Positions 47,651 to 56,152 are shown, counted from the stretch's first letter. The stretch: 64,000 bases of DNA from Sphingobacterium composti (GCF_009829075.1 NZ_WUQZ01000019.1:295-64294); one strand, 5' to 3'. The notes: generated from the letters alone by a model not told the origin. Program-made: numbers and translations.

Positions 47651-48463
47651 ATGAAGAAGATTTTAGATAAGCGAGATGTCCAAGGATTTGTCACCCTATT
47701 ACAGCAAGGGAATGAACGTGGATTGAATTTTTTCTATCAACGATTTTATAGTTATCTATTTTTCAAGACACACCGCGCAACACAAGATGATTGTGCTGCG
47801 GAAAGCATTGTGCAGGAAGCGTTATTACGACTATGGCTATTTCGCGAGCAAGTGAAAGACGTAGAAGATGTTTTAGCCTTTTTAAAAGCTCAAATAAAAA
47901 TCGCAATACATGCATTTTATCATAAAAGTCAACATAAATTTAATAGAAGTTTGTTGCGATTAGATGGTATTGAGGATTATCAAGAATTTCTATTAGGCTA
48001 CGAGATTGAAGAAGAAATTGAAGTAGATCTCATACATCTGGAGAAATTAGAGGAGGAAAAGCAACATCGATTAAATCAAATCAATAGCCTGTTAGCAAGT
48101 CTCAACCAAGATCAGCAGATGTTTATTAAGTTATGCTTGAAATATAGCTTCAACTATGAGCGGATTGCTTATTACTTGGGAGGAATCTCCGATTATGATG
48201 TTAGCCTGCAAGTTGAAAGAACAATTGATACCCTGCGATCTATAATTAACAGTTCTCAAAAAATGGACATTATTGGTAGATCATCTAAGATTACTATTCA
48301 GGGAGAATTTAATGAGCAGCAATCTCAAATATTTCATATGCGGTATGAACTACAAATGTCATTTGAACAAATCTCTGAATCACTTAATCTAAATGGGGTA
48401 ATGGTGAAGAAGCTCTTTATAGAAGCGCACGCTAAAATTAAAACTCAAAAGAAATCATCTTAA
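47651..48463 (+). CDS. Atypical ECF-like sigma factor with two region-4-like domains
   Basis: 270 aa. Sigma-2-like domain at about 22-95 (LNFFYQRFYSYLFFKTHRATQDDCAAESIVQEALLRLW ... AFLKAQIKIAIHAFYHK: the SIVQEALLRLW segment is the core-binding helix). Acidic linker 115-140. Sigma-4-like region at 143-200 (NQDQQMFIKLCLKYSFNYERIAYYLG) and a second one at 218-265 (NEQQSQIFHMRYELQMSFEQISESLNLNGVMVKKLFIEAHAKIK). Normal ECF factors are about 170-200 aa with one such region. No anti-sigma gene is nearby. The stop lies 11 nt before the dCas12f-like ATG, so they share a transcript. Confidence 0.85.
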   Translation: MKKILDKRDVQGFVTLLQQGNERGLNFFYQRFYSYLFFKTHRATQDDCAAESIVQEALLRLWLFREQVKDVEDVLAFLKAQIKIAIHAFYHKSQHKFNRSLLRLDGIEDYQEFLLGYEIEEEIEVDLIHLEKLEEEKQHRLNQINSLLASLNQDQQMFIKLCLKYSFNYERIAYYLGGISDYDVSLQVERTIDTLRSIINSSQKMDIIGRSSKITIQGEFNEQQSQIFHMRYELQMSFEQISESLNLNGVMVKKLFIEAHAKIKTQKKSS

Positions 48464-48474
48464 ATGAAATTGTT

Positions 48475-49569
48475 ATGGAAAGGGATACAATAATTTTAAC
48501 AAGGAAAGTTCAAATCTTTATAGATTGTGATGATAAAGATCAACGGTCGGCATATTATCAGCAATTATTCGATTGGCGAGATATGGTATTTCGTGGTGCG
48601 AATATCGTCATGACACACCATTATGTTCAGGAACAAATCAAAGACTTAATTTATTTAAAAGATGAAGTAAAGGTAAAATTAGCAGACTTCAAAAAAGATC
48701 CTGATGGCATTTTTACTTCATCTAAATTGAATACTACATATCGTATTCTCAATTTATATTTTAAAGGACAGTTACCTTCCAGAATTATTTCTACGATGAA
48801 TATGACATTGAACAGGGTGTACAATTCAGAGCGCTTAGCATATTGGAAGGGTGATAAATCTTTAAGGAATTACAAAAAAGATATTCCTATTCCATTTGGT
48901 GGTGATCTAGTTAAATTGGGTAATGATGAAAAGCGAAGAGATTTTAAATTCACACTTTTCAAAATACCTTTTCGCACTTACTTGGGTAAAGATAGATCAG
49001 ACAAAAAAGTTCTTTTACAACGTGCTCTTGTTGGTCAAATAAAAATATGCACTAGCTCCATACAGATTATCAAAGGCAAGCTTTTTCTTTTGTTAGCATT
49101 AGAGCTTCCAAAACAAGTACATATACTTAAAGAGCATATTATTGCAGAAGCATCATTATCTATTGAACATCCAATAACAGTAATCATTGAAAAAGATAAT
49201 TTTCAAATCGGTAGTAAAGAAGAATTTCTATATCGCCGTATGGCTATTCAAGCTGCAAGACATAGAGCACAAAAAGCAGCAGCGTTTAACAAAGGAGGAC
49301 ATGGTCGTACTAAAAAACTGAAAAGTCTAGATCATTTTCAAGAGAAAGAACGGCGCTATATAGATAGTCGTTTACATATGTATAGTCGAAGATTGATTGA
49401 TATCTGTGTTAAATCTGGCGCAGGAACATTACTATTAGTTAATCAAAATAATAAAGAAGAAGTTGCCAAAGGAGATGTATTTTTATTGCGTAACTGGAGT
49501 TATTATGGACTGATCGAAAAGATAAAATACAAAGCCGATATGGCGGGTGTAAATGTGATTATGGAGTAA
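48475..49569 (+). CDS. Nuclease-dead TnpB/Cas12f-like protein
   Basis: 364 aa. The C-terminal half aligns with the RuvC domain of TnpB/Cas12f: SLSIEHPITV at 228-237 (RuvC-I; the catalytic Asp position is Ser229), GGHGRTKKLKSLDHFQEKE at 274-292, HMYSRRLID at 301-309, LLLVNQ at 319-324 (RuvC-II; catalytic Glu is Asn323) and NWSYYGLIEKIKYKADMAGV at 340-359. The chain then stops, so the zinc ribbon and RuvC-III Asp are absent. The N-terminal half would hold the RNA/target-recognition lobes. Predicted to bind the upstream guide RNAs and a matching DNA without cutting. No transposase gene and no CRISPR array are adjacent. Confidence 0.85.
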   Translation: MERDTIILTRKVQIFIDCDDKDQRSAYYQQLFDWRDMVFRGANIVMTHHYVQEQIKDLIYLKDEVKVKLADFKKDPDGIFTSSKLNTTYRILNLYFKGQLPSRIISTMNMTLNRVYNSERLAYWKGDKSLRNYKKDIPIPFGGDLVKLGNDEKRRDFKFTLFKIPFRTYLGKDRSDKKVLLQRALVGQIKICTSSIQIIKGKLFLLLALELPKQVHILKEHIIAEASLSIEHPITVIIEKDNFQIGSKEEFLYRRMAIQAARHRAQKAAAFNKGGHGRTKKLKSLDHFQEKERRYIDSRLHMYSRRLIDICVKSGAGTLLLVNQNNKEEVAKGDVFLLRNWSYYGLIEKIKYKADMAGVNVIME

Positions 49570-49654
49570 GATTAAACTTGGGAGTCGCAACTTAATATAG
49601 TGACAAAACTCTGCAATTAAGAATAAGCGAATTATAAACTATCTATCACAGATA

Positions 49655-49700
49655 AAACAATAAACCTCGCTTAAACGAGGTTTATTGTTTTTGATTTTTA
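49655..49700. terminator. Terminator behind the dCas12f-like gene
   Basis: Perfect 15-bp stem AAACAATAAACCTCG / CGAGGTTTATTGTTT, loop CTTAAA, T-rich tail; between convergent genes. Confidence 0.9.
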
Positions 49701-49753
49701 TCTTTTAGAAGAAGTTCTGCAACAGTTTTAATTGTTATAGGGTTGCATTAATT

Positions 49754-51988
49754 TTATTGATTTATAATTTCGATTGCTTTGTTTAAAACTTCGTCTTTAC
49801 CCAATCTAATTCCCTCAATTGTTGGTGTCACAATAATATCGGGTACTATTCCAATACGTTGTGTTTCTCTTCCGTCTGGATAGTAAACTCCGATTCCTGA
49901 GATCATTGTTCGCAAGCCACCCGGTAATAAAATTGTAGAAACATTTCCGTCAGCTCCTGCGGTTGTACTTCCTATTATTACAGAATTTTTTGCAGCACGG
50001 AATGCCATTGCAGTATATTCCGCTTGACTTTGTGACTTTTCATTTATGAGTACAACCAATTTTCCTTCAAAATTTTCTTTTTCATTTGGAATTTCAAGGG
50101 GTTGAGTAAATGTGAATTCTCCAGGATTATTAGGATTTCCTTGTGTAAATTTTACAAATTGAGTAGGTTCAGATAAAAAATATGACCCTAATTTAAAAGG
50201 AACAAAAGTTGATGGATAATTTCTTATATCAATTATAATACCTTTGGTAGATTTAAACGATTTTTTGATTTCAGGAATGTCTTCTTCTTTGATGTTTGCC
50301 AAAGTGATGTAACCAATATTACCATGTAAAATCTTAAAACACTTTTCATCTTTGTTTACTTTGTACCAATTGTACATATTCAACTGTTTCCTGTCGTATA
50401 AAGGCACATCGTGTTGTTTCTTTTTATTTTCAGATATATAGTTTAGGCTAATTGTATTTGATGTGGAACGCAATAAATCAGCCGAAATATCTCTTAGCAT
50501 AGCAGCTTCATTTGATGAAGGATAATAACTTTTTAAGCTATCTAAAATAGGCTTAACAGGCTTATTGTTTATATGCGTAATTATATCCCCAACTTTTAAT
50601 TTTGATCTTTCAGAAAACTCAGGATTATAATAATCAACTACTACATATTTATTTTCAACAAACTCCGCTCTGAAAGGCGCAAAATTATTACCTCTTAATT
50701 CCATTATCTTGTCACCACCTCCCCATAGATTTGCGTGTGTATCGTTTATTTCTCCGATTAGTTGAAGTGCAACAAGTTCGTATTCTAATTCATTTTTAGC
50801 ATTAATGAATTTAGGAATATATTCTTTTAAAACTAAATCCCATTTCTTATCTGTCAAATGTTTGTTAGGAAAGAAATATTCAATCATATTCCAATACTTA
50901 TAAACAGATAATAACCTAAATCCATCATCAGGAAAAAGCATGTCGGAATAAGGATTCTCATTAGTAAAATCAGGACTCCCTACATTTGGATGCAGTTTGA
51001 TGTAATAATTCTCTCCTTGATTTCTATTTTTATAAATTTCTTTTAATGATTTTTTTAACGTTGTTGTTAAATTTGAATTTTCAATCCATAATAAATTAGG
51101 CTTTAAAACGGCATCATTTGATGTTGATTTACATTCCTTACATATAGGTAAATTACCATATTTATTAATCCAGTTTGAAAGAATGTTATCTCTCTCTTGA
51201 TTATTTTTTACTTTTAAATAATCAGGTAAGATTCTAAATAATTCATAATCCCAATTATAATATCCTTTTGCTATTTCAGGATGATTATATTTCAAGAATC
51301 CCCAAATTCTTCCTAACAATTCTAAATTATTTATGGTTTCACTGGTTAAATAAGGAAAAGTAATATTTGAGCTTTTGTCAAATTCTTTGTCTTTATCTGC
51401 TGGTAGAATCACTTTTGTATAGATTTCAAGATTTTCATTATTTAAATCTTTTCCATCTATGGAGATTTTTAAGTTGTCAATCCACATTTTACCTTTACCA
51501 ACTAATAAACCACCTAAAACTATTTTGTCCGTTTTTTCGGGTATAAGAGGTAAAGTTATTTCATATTCTTTCCAATCTGTTGTTCCTGTAATTCCTCTAC
51601 TATTCATATTGTCAAATCCGACTTGTGGATCAATACGTATCCACAATCCAGCATAACCATCTGTTACATTTTCCGTTTTGATAAATCCTTTTAATTGAAT
51701 TGATTTGCCTTTATAGTTATGTGGTAGATTAATTGCTATAGCTTTATAAGCTGATATTTCAGAATTATTTTCAATAACTACAGAATTCTTTCCGTTTTTT
51801 GCAATAGTTGAGTCAATATAAATTTTATAATCTTTACTACCAAAGTTTTCCCATCTTGTAGGATAACCATTTTCATTTTGTTCAAAGTCAAGATTTAGTT
51901 TTTGCATTTCTGAAATCTTAAGGTTTTGAGAACACCCAATTAGCGGAAATAGGAAAGTGACAAATACGCTTACTATTAATTTTGTCAT
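49754..51988 (-). CDS. S41 family peptidase lipoprotein with PDZ-like region
   Basis: 744 aa. Lipoprotein signal (FVTFLFPLIGCSQN). N-terminal beta-sandwich resembling a carbohydrate-binding module (30-185), a helical middle part (215-400), PDZ-like segment (about 440-490: SERSKLKVGDIITHINNKPVKP) and a C-terminal tail-specific protease core (540-740) with GYITLANI, EKSQSQAEYTAMAFRAA (serine region) and GSTTAGADG. Cargo of the island. It is the gene nearest to the RNA-guided module on the right. Confidence 0.9.
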   Translation of the reverse strand: MTKLIVSVFVTFLFPLIGCSQNLKISEMQKLNLDFEQNENGYPTRWENFGSKDYKIYIDSTIAKNGKNSVVIENNSEISAYKAIAINLPHNYKGKSIQLKGFIKTENVTDGYAGLWIRIDPQVGFDNMNSRGITGTTDWKEYEITLPLIPEKTDKIVLGGLLVGKGKMWIDNLKISIDGKDLNNENLEIYTKVILPADKDKEFDKSSNITFPYLTSETINNLELLGRIWGFLKYNHPEIAKGYYNWDYELFRILPDYLKVKNNQERDNILSNWINKYGNLPICKECKSTSNDAVLKPNLLWIENSNLTTTLKKSLKEIYKNRNQGENYYIKLHPNVGSPDFTNENPYSDMLFPDDGFRLLSVYKYWNMIEYFFPNKHLTDKKWDLVLKEYIPKFINAKNELEYELVALQLIGEINDTHANLWGGGDKIMELRGNNFAPFRAEFVENKYVVVDYYNPEFSERSKLKVGDIITHINNKPVKPILDSLKSYYPSSNEAAMLRDISADLLRSTSNTISLNYISENKKKQHDVPLYDRKQLNMYNWYKVNKDEKCFKILHGNIGYITLANIKEEDIPEIKKSFKSTKGIIIDIRNYPSTFVPFKLGSYFLSEPTQFVKFTQGNPNNPGEFTFTQPLEIPNEKENFEGKLVVLINEKSQSQAEYTAMAFRAAKNSVIIGSTTAGADGNVSTILLPGGLRTMISGIGVYYPDGRETQRIGIVPDIIVTPTIEGIRLGKDEVLNKAIEIINQ

Positions 51989-52386
51989 ATTGTTTTTGTT
52001 TTGATGTCTGTGAAATGCTTGACTATAACAATTGGTTTTACGAAACTAATATACAAAAAGTTTCACTAAACCATTCTTAATGACATATTTCGCTATATAT
52101 ACCGTCTCATTTCATAAGCCGCATATTTATAATATGTATAAAATAAGTATAGGTTGTGTATAGCGAAACAAAATTAAATTCCAACATATAGTTGTTTTAG
52201 GGATAGCGAAATAAATTTGAAAAAGTCAGTTTGAGCTTTTAGTACAATCTAATTCTGAAAATCCCCATAGAGTTTAATGTTATGGGGATTTTTGATTTCT
52301 GTACTTCTCAACTTTGACAATGTTAATTCACGCGAAGAAAGTAGCTACGACTTCGAACTTATTATATTAATAAAACAGAACTAACT
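51989..52386. other. 398-bp non-coding region with ATAGCGAAA repeats
   Basis: ATAGCGAAA occurs twice on the plus strand (52160-52168, 52203-52211) and once inverted (ATTTCGCTAT, 52087-52096). Between them lies AT-rich, partly palindromic DNA (ATATTTATAATATGTATA). No gene. The placement between cargo and mobilization genes would suit an operator or origin-related site; this is inference. Confidence 0.4.
52258..52293. terminator. Hairpin AAAATCCCCATA / TATGGGGATTTTT
   Basis: 12-bp stem, 11-nt loop, T-run on the plus strand. Sits in the same intergenic region upstream of the excisionase-like gene. Confidence 0.7.
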
Positions 52387-52683
52387 ATGATTCAATTAGA
52401 TCAAAACATCCTTAAAGAATGTATTCGCGAGGCTATCAAAGAAGAATTTCAACTTATTATTGCTGATCTGCGAAAAACAACTTCAACTTCTGAACAACAA
52501 GCTTCTCAAAAACTGCTGACAAAAAAAGAAATGGCTGATGAACTCGATATTTCTCTTGTTAGCCTTACAGATTGGATGAAACAAGGTCGAGTTCCTTATA
52601 TGCGTTTGGGTAAACGAATATATTTCAAAAAGCAAGAGGTCATTAATTCAATGGCAAACTTTCATCATAGAAAAAGCAGGTAA
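52387..52683 (+). CDS. Helix-turn-helix (excisionase/MerR-like) DNA-binding protein
   Basis: 98 aa. An N-terminal helix (MIQLDQNILKECIREAIKEEFQLI) then a HTH_17-type domain (KLLTKKEMADELDISLVSLTDWMKQGRVPYMRLGKRIYFKKQEV, about 45-90). Proteins like this commonly open the mobilization region of Bacteroidota integrated elements and regulate excision or transfer. Confidence 0.87.
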   Translation: MIQLDQNILKECIREAIKEEFQLIIADLRKTTSTSEQQASQKLLTKKEMADELDISLVSLTDWMKQGRVPYMRLGKRIYFKKQEVINSMANFHHRKSR

Positions 52684-52842
52684 ACAATGTACAACAGCAG
52701 ATCACTTTTCATAGTGACTTATTCAAATTAATTATTTGCAAGATGTGTTTACGTAAAACATTCTTCTTCGATACTCGAAAAAAGAATGCCTTACATAAAC
52801 TATCCCGTTGGTCTTCATTACTAACAATTTTAAAAAAAAAAT

Positions 52843-53070
52843 ATGAAAAATAGAATCATTAAAGACAAGCTTATTTCATTGAGACTTGATGAAAAAGAAT
52901 ATAACAGAGTTATAAAGTTAGCTAGTATAGCTAATCTACCCATTTCAACTTATGTAAGAAAAACTGCAATTTCTAAGGAAATCAAACCTCGATTTACGGC
53001 AGATGAAAAAGCCTATTTTCAAAACTTGTCAGCTATCGGTAACAATATCAATCAGCTTAGTAAATATTAA
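52843..53070 (+). CDS. MobC-like relaxosome protein, interrupted by an in-frame stop
   Basis: 75 aa up to a TAA at 53068. Ribbon-helix-helix-like N-terminus (KLISLRLDEKEYNRVIKLASIANLPISTYVRKTAI) and the MobC-type NLSAIGNNINQLSKY. The frame stays open behind the stop and encodes a further sensible 34 residues (GKVDDLTHQRLLNTLDHL...) ending at 53175, overlapping the relaxase start by 11 nt. The full gene would be about 110 aa, so this copy is either a nonsense mutant or read through. Accessory protein of relaxase at oriT. Confidence 0.75.
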   Translation: MKNRIIKDKLISLRLDEKEYNRVIKLASIANLPISTYVRKTAISKEIKPRFTADEKAYFQNLSAIGNNINQLSKY

Positions 53071-53164
53071 AACTCAAAGAATGGTAAAGTAGACGATTTG
53101 ACTCATCAAAGATTACTGAACACACTAGATCACTTAGACAATCTAGTCAATAAATTACTCGATC

Positions 53165-54079
53165 ATGGTAGCTAAAATAATCCTTAATCATGCTTCGGGC
53201 TTTGGTAATATTTGCGCCTACACGATGGATCGTGAAAAAGCTAAGATTATTCATACAGAAGGTATTCGTTTAGGATCATCACAGTTTATTGCCGAACAAT
53301 TAAACATGTATGCTAACTCTAATAACCGAGTAAAATATCCTGTCGGACATATTGTTCTGTCCTTTTCAAAGGAGTTGAATGGAAAACTATCCGATAACGT
53401 ACAAAAATTCATTGCGATGGACTATTTGACTAAAATGGATATAAAAAACACAGCTATTGCAATTGTTGCTCATTCAGATAAATCACATCCACATGTACAT
53501 ATTTTGTACTCGAAAAATGACTTTAATGGTCGAAAAATCAACGATTCACATAGTAAGTTAAAATCTTTAAAAGCTGTCAATGAATTAAATATCAAATATG
53601 GACTTAAAAACGAACGGATTAATTCTCCTTTTACGGACAGTAAATCCAAGTACTATATCGCCAAGAAAGAGCTAAAATATGCTATTCACAATGCTATTCA
53701 TGGAAAAAGTAAAGTTGGAAATTGGAATGATTTACAGAAGTTGCTAAACCTAAAAGGTATTCATACTGAATTTAAGACCAAAGGTAATTCAAATGAAATT
53801 CAAGGCGTATCCTTTTCGAAAGATGGTTTTAGATTCAAAGGTTCTGAAATCAGCAGAGAATTCTCTTTCTCTAAAATTGAACAGACTTTTCAAGATACTA
53901 AAGAAATTTCAAACTCACTGAGCAACATTTCTTCAGTTATAACAATAGCATCAGAGTCCTTTAAATCTAAAGAGCAAAATCAAGTCCTCAATCTAATTTT
54001 TGATCTAGCCTCTGGTATCCAAGCGGAACAAGAAAATGAAAATCAACAAAAAAAGCGTAAAAGTAAATTGAAATATTAA
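53165..54079 (+). CDS. MobA/relaxase family mobilization nuclease
   Basis: 304 aa. Relaxase domain (1-200) with the histidine triad motif HPHVHI (about 107-112), the upstream VGHIVLSFSKE block and KSLKAVNELNIKYGL following. The N-terminal Tyr candidate is Tyr19 in CAYTMDREK. Nicks oriT for transfer by a conjugative helper; there are no transfer genes in the window, so the island is mobilizable and not self-transmissible as seen. C-terminal 100 residues are Lys/Gln rich. Confidence 0.92.
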   Translation: MVAKIILNHASGFGNICAYTMDREKAKIIHTEGIRLGSSQFIAEQLNMYANSNNRVKYPVGHIVLSFSKELNGKLSDNVQKFIAMDYLTKMDIKNTAIAIVAHSDKSHPHVHILYSKNDFNGRKINDSHSKLKSLKAVNELNIKYGLKNERINSPFTDSKSKYYIAKKELKYAIHNAIHGKSKVGNWNDLQKLLNLKGIHTEFKTKGNSNEIQGVSFSKDGFRFKGSEISREFSFSKIEQTFQDTKEISNSLSNISSVITIASESFKSKEQNQVLNLIFDLASGIQAEQENENQQKKRKSKLKY

Positions 54080-54084
54080 AAACT

Positions 54085-54744
54085 ATGGAACAAATACAGC
54101 AAAAATTAATAGAAATAGAGATCTTAATGGACACTATTAATAAAGAACTATTGAACTTATCTCCTGACATAACAGCGAAAAATGAGCAAACAGCGAACCT
54201 TAACAAATCTTTAATTGAAAATTTGAACGTGCTAAAAGATTTAATCGTTAGTAGAGAGAAAAATCTAAATAGTTTCCTACAAGCTTTAGGTCCTTATTTT
54301 CTAACCATTGACCAATACAAAGGAATTGCTCCGGCTATCGAAAATATCATAAATGATTCTATCGAGAAATTAGAAGTCAAACGTAATTCTTTAATAGACT
54401 CAGTATCTGCTATTCCTGAAAAAACATTGGTTATAACCAAGCATACACTTGATTATAAATCTCTAAGTGTAATATGCATTTTCTCATTTTTATTTTGTGG
54501 AATACTCTTTTGCTTTGGTCAAATATGGATACTTAATAAAAATTTAGAGCAATCAAATTCTTTTGAAGTTAAGTACCGAATGCTCAATTTAGAATATCCA
54601 TTAGTCGCCAACACCTTAGATTCTATATACCGAAGAAATCCTGAAAAAGTGGAAGAAACAGTGATTAAAAAAGAAGAAGAACAACGATTGAGATGGAGTA
54701 TCAAAGAAAAGCAACGAGAGATTAGAGAGTTACAAGACGATTAA
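54085..54744 (+). CDS. Coiled-coil membrane protein of the mobilization region
   Basis: 219 aa. N-terminal coiled coil (1-100), one strong membrane segment at about 127-150 (LSVICIFSFLFCGILFCFGQIWIL), and a charged C-terminal coiled coil (195-219). Follows the relaxase by 5 nt. Proteins with this layout accompany MobA/MobC in Bacteroidota elements; role unknown. Confidence 0.82.
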   Translation: MEQIQQKLIEIEILMDTINKELLNLSPDITAKNEQTANLNKSLIENLNVLKDLIVSREKNLNSFLQALGPYFLTIDQYKGIAPAIENIINDSIEKLEVKRNSLIDSVSAIPEKTLVITKHTLDYKSLSVICIFSFLFCGILFCFGQIWILNKNLEQSNSFEVKYRMLNLEYPLVANTLDSIYRRNPEKVEETVIKKEEEQRLRWSIKEKQREIRELQDD

Positions 54745-54750
54745 TTCTTA

Positions 54751-54786
54751 AAAGACTTTAGGCATCGAGCCTAAAGTCTTTTTTTC
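54751..54786 (+). terminator. Terminator of the mob operon
   Basis: AAAGACTTTAGGC / GCCTAAAGTCTTT stem with 5-nt loop and T-run. Confidence 0.9.
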
Positions 54787-55009
54787 TTCAATTAAATTAA
54801 TCGCCAAGTTACTTCGTCTGTCTGACATGCTCCATCCCTCAAATTCCTACACACCCAATAAAAGAGTTCAAAAAATGGGTATCCATTCTTGGTGAATGGA
54901 GCCTCCTTCACTTCGTCATTTTTATCCTGTTTTCTTTTGCTTAGTTAGCCTTAGACTCGTAAGCCATTCAGCGTTAATTCAATTTTCAATTCATTTAAAA
55001 TTTACAAAC

Positions 55010-55468
55010 ATGAAAAAGAACTTTATCGCTAATGAACTAAAATTAAGCTACCACAGAAACCCTAAATTGTCCACTGAAAATTTCAAATGCATCAACAACT
55101 CTAGATTAATAGACAAAACATTCCGTATGATCTGGGATATGGACGAATTGGAAATTAGAGAAAGTTTTTATGCTTTATATTTCAACACTAAGCTTGATGT
55201 TGTTGCCTATAGAAAAATAGCCGATGGTGGCCTCGATGCTGTGATGGTCGATATGCGATTGATTATGTCTTCTGCACTATTGTGTAACGCTACACGAATA
55301 GCTGTTGCGCATAACCACCCCTCTGGAACCATGACACAAAGTTCTGCTGACAGGGCTTTAACAAATAAAATCATCGAAGCAGGTAAAGTCTTAGATATAC
55401 AGCTATTAGATCATATCGTACTAACTTGTGATAGATACCATTCATTTAGAGACGAAGGAGAATTTTGA
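55010..55468 (+). CDS. RadC-like JAB domain protein
   Basis: 152 aa from the ATG at 55010; the frame to 54896 encodes an unlikely N-terminus (EPPSLRHFYPVFFCLVSLRL). JAB/MPN metal motif HNHPSGTMTQSSAD (His-x-His...Ser...Asp) near residue 105, all ligands present. Short RadC homologues are very common in mobile elements; no repair function is proven. Right-hand gene of the island. Confidence 0.9.
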   Translation: MKKNFIANELKLSYHRNPKLSTENFKCINNSRLIDKTFRMIWDMDELEIRESFYALYFNTKLDVVAYRKIADGGLDAVMVDMRLIMSSALLCNATRIAVAHNHPSGTMTQSSADRALTNKIIEAGKVLDIQLLDHIVLTCDRYHSFRDEGEF

Positions 55469-55491
55469 TTAAATATTATATTCAATCGAGA

Positions 55492-55522
55492 TTAGGATAA
55501 TACGAAAATCGTATTATCCTAA
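55492..55522. terminator. Terminator of the radC-like gene
   Basis: Perfect 14-bp stem TTAGGATAATACGA / TCGTATTATCCTAA with loop AAA, followed by T-rich sequence. Confidence 0.8.
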
Positions 55523-55605
55523 TTTATAATTAAAACTTATAATGTATCGCCGCCATTTCCGAATGTTTAAATTGTATTACCTTAATTTCAAACATTTGAA
55601 AATTG

Positions 55606-56151
55606 CTATTCATCCATCAAAGACTGCAAAGCTTCCGCAATAGCGGGTGTTGAATAATCTCTTCCTCCCTCTAATCGAACATCGATATTTCCTTTTTTGT
55701 CTAGGATAACCGTAGTTGGAATTGCTCCCGCTAAGAAACTCGAAGGAATTTCAGAATTTGGAACATATAAAGGCATATCTAATTTACGCTTATTCATGAA
55801 TTTTGAAGCACTTTTAATGTTATTGTCTACGTCAACTAATAAGAAGACAATATCCTTATTGTCTTTGAATTTATTGTATAATGTCTGAATAGAGGGCATT
55901 TCTTCAATACATGGAGGACACCAAGTAGCCCAAAAATTGATAAATATAGCTTTTCCTTTCAAATCGTCTAAAGTCACTACTTCTCCCTTTTCATTCTTAA
56001 AGGAAATTACAGATTGGGTTGGTTCAACATTAGCTGCCGACACTTCTTCTTTTGTGGTCGTAGTCTTTGCCCTATTTTCAGCTTGACCGCAGTAGACGAA
56101 CACGAATGACGAGAGCACTGCGACAAGACCTAATTTTAATCTTTTTCTCAT
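55606..56151 (-). CDS. TlpA-like thioredoxin-fold lipoprotein
   Basis: 181 aa. Lipoprotein signal (GLVAVLSSFVFVYC). Redoxin domain (45-175) with active site FWATWCPPCIEEMPS and the cis-Pro loop GAIPTTVILD. Extracytoplasmic thiol-disulfide reductant. Stop-start distance to the SoxB-like gene is 1 nt, so it is the last gene of that operon. Confidence 0.93.
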   Translation of the reverse strand: MRKRLKLGLVAVLSSFVFVYCGQAENRAKTTTTKEEVSAANVEPTQSVISFKNEKGEVVTLDDLKGKAIFINFWATWCPPCIEEMPSIQTLYNKFKDNKDIVFLLVDVDNNIKSASKFMNKRKLDMPLYVPNSEIPSSFLAGAIPTTVILDKKGNIDVRLEGGRDYSTPAIAEALQSLMDE

Positions 56152-56152
56152 A

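Noticed and set aside
50951-50971. Match of the first nine bases of guide 2 (GATTCTCAT) inside the S41 peptidase gene
   Set aside because: The match stops after nine bases unless a gap is allowed, and it lies inside a coding region; expected by chance.
52719-52729. Ten-base match of guide 1 (ATTTGAATAA, minus strand) before the mobC-like gene
   Set aside because: The rest of the guide matches poorly and the orientation points away from the mob genes; AT-rich chance hit.
54896-55009. N-terminal extension of the radC-like gene
   Set aside because: The 38 extra residues are hydrophobic and unlike the family, and the ATG at 55010 gives a normal short RadC-like protein.
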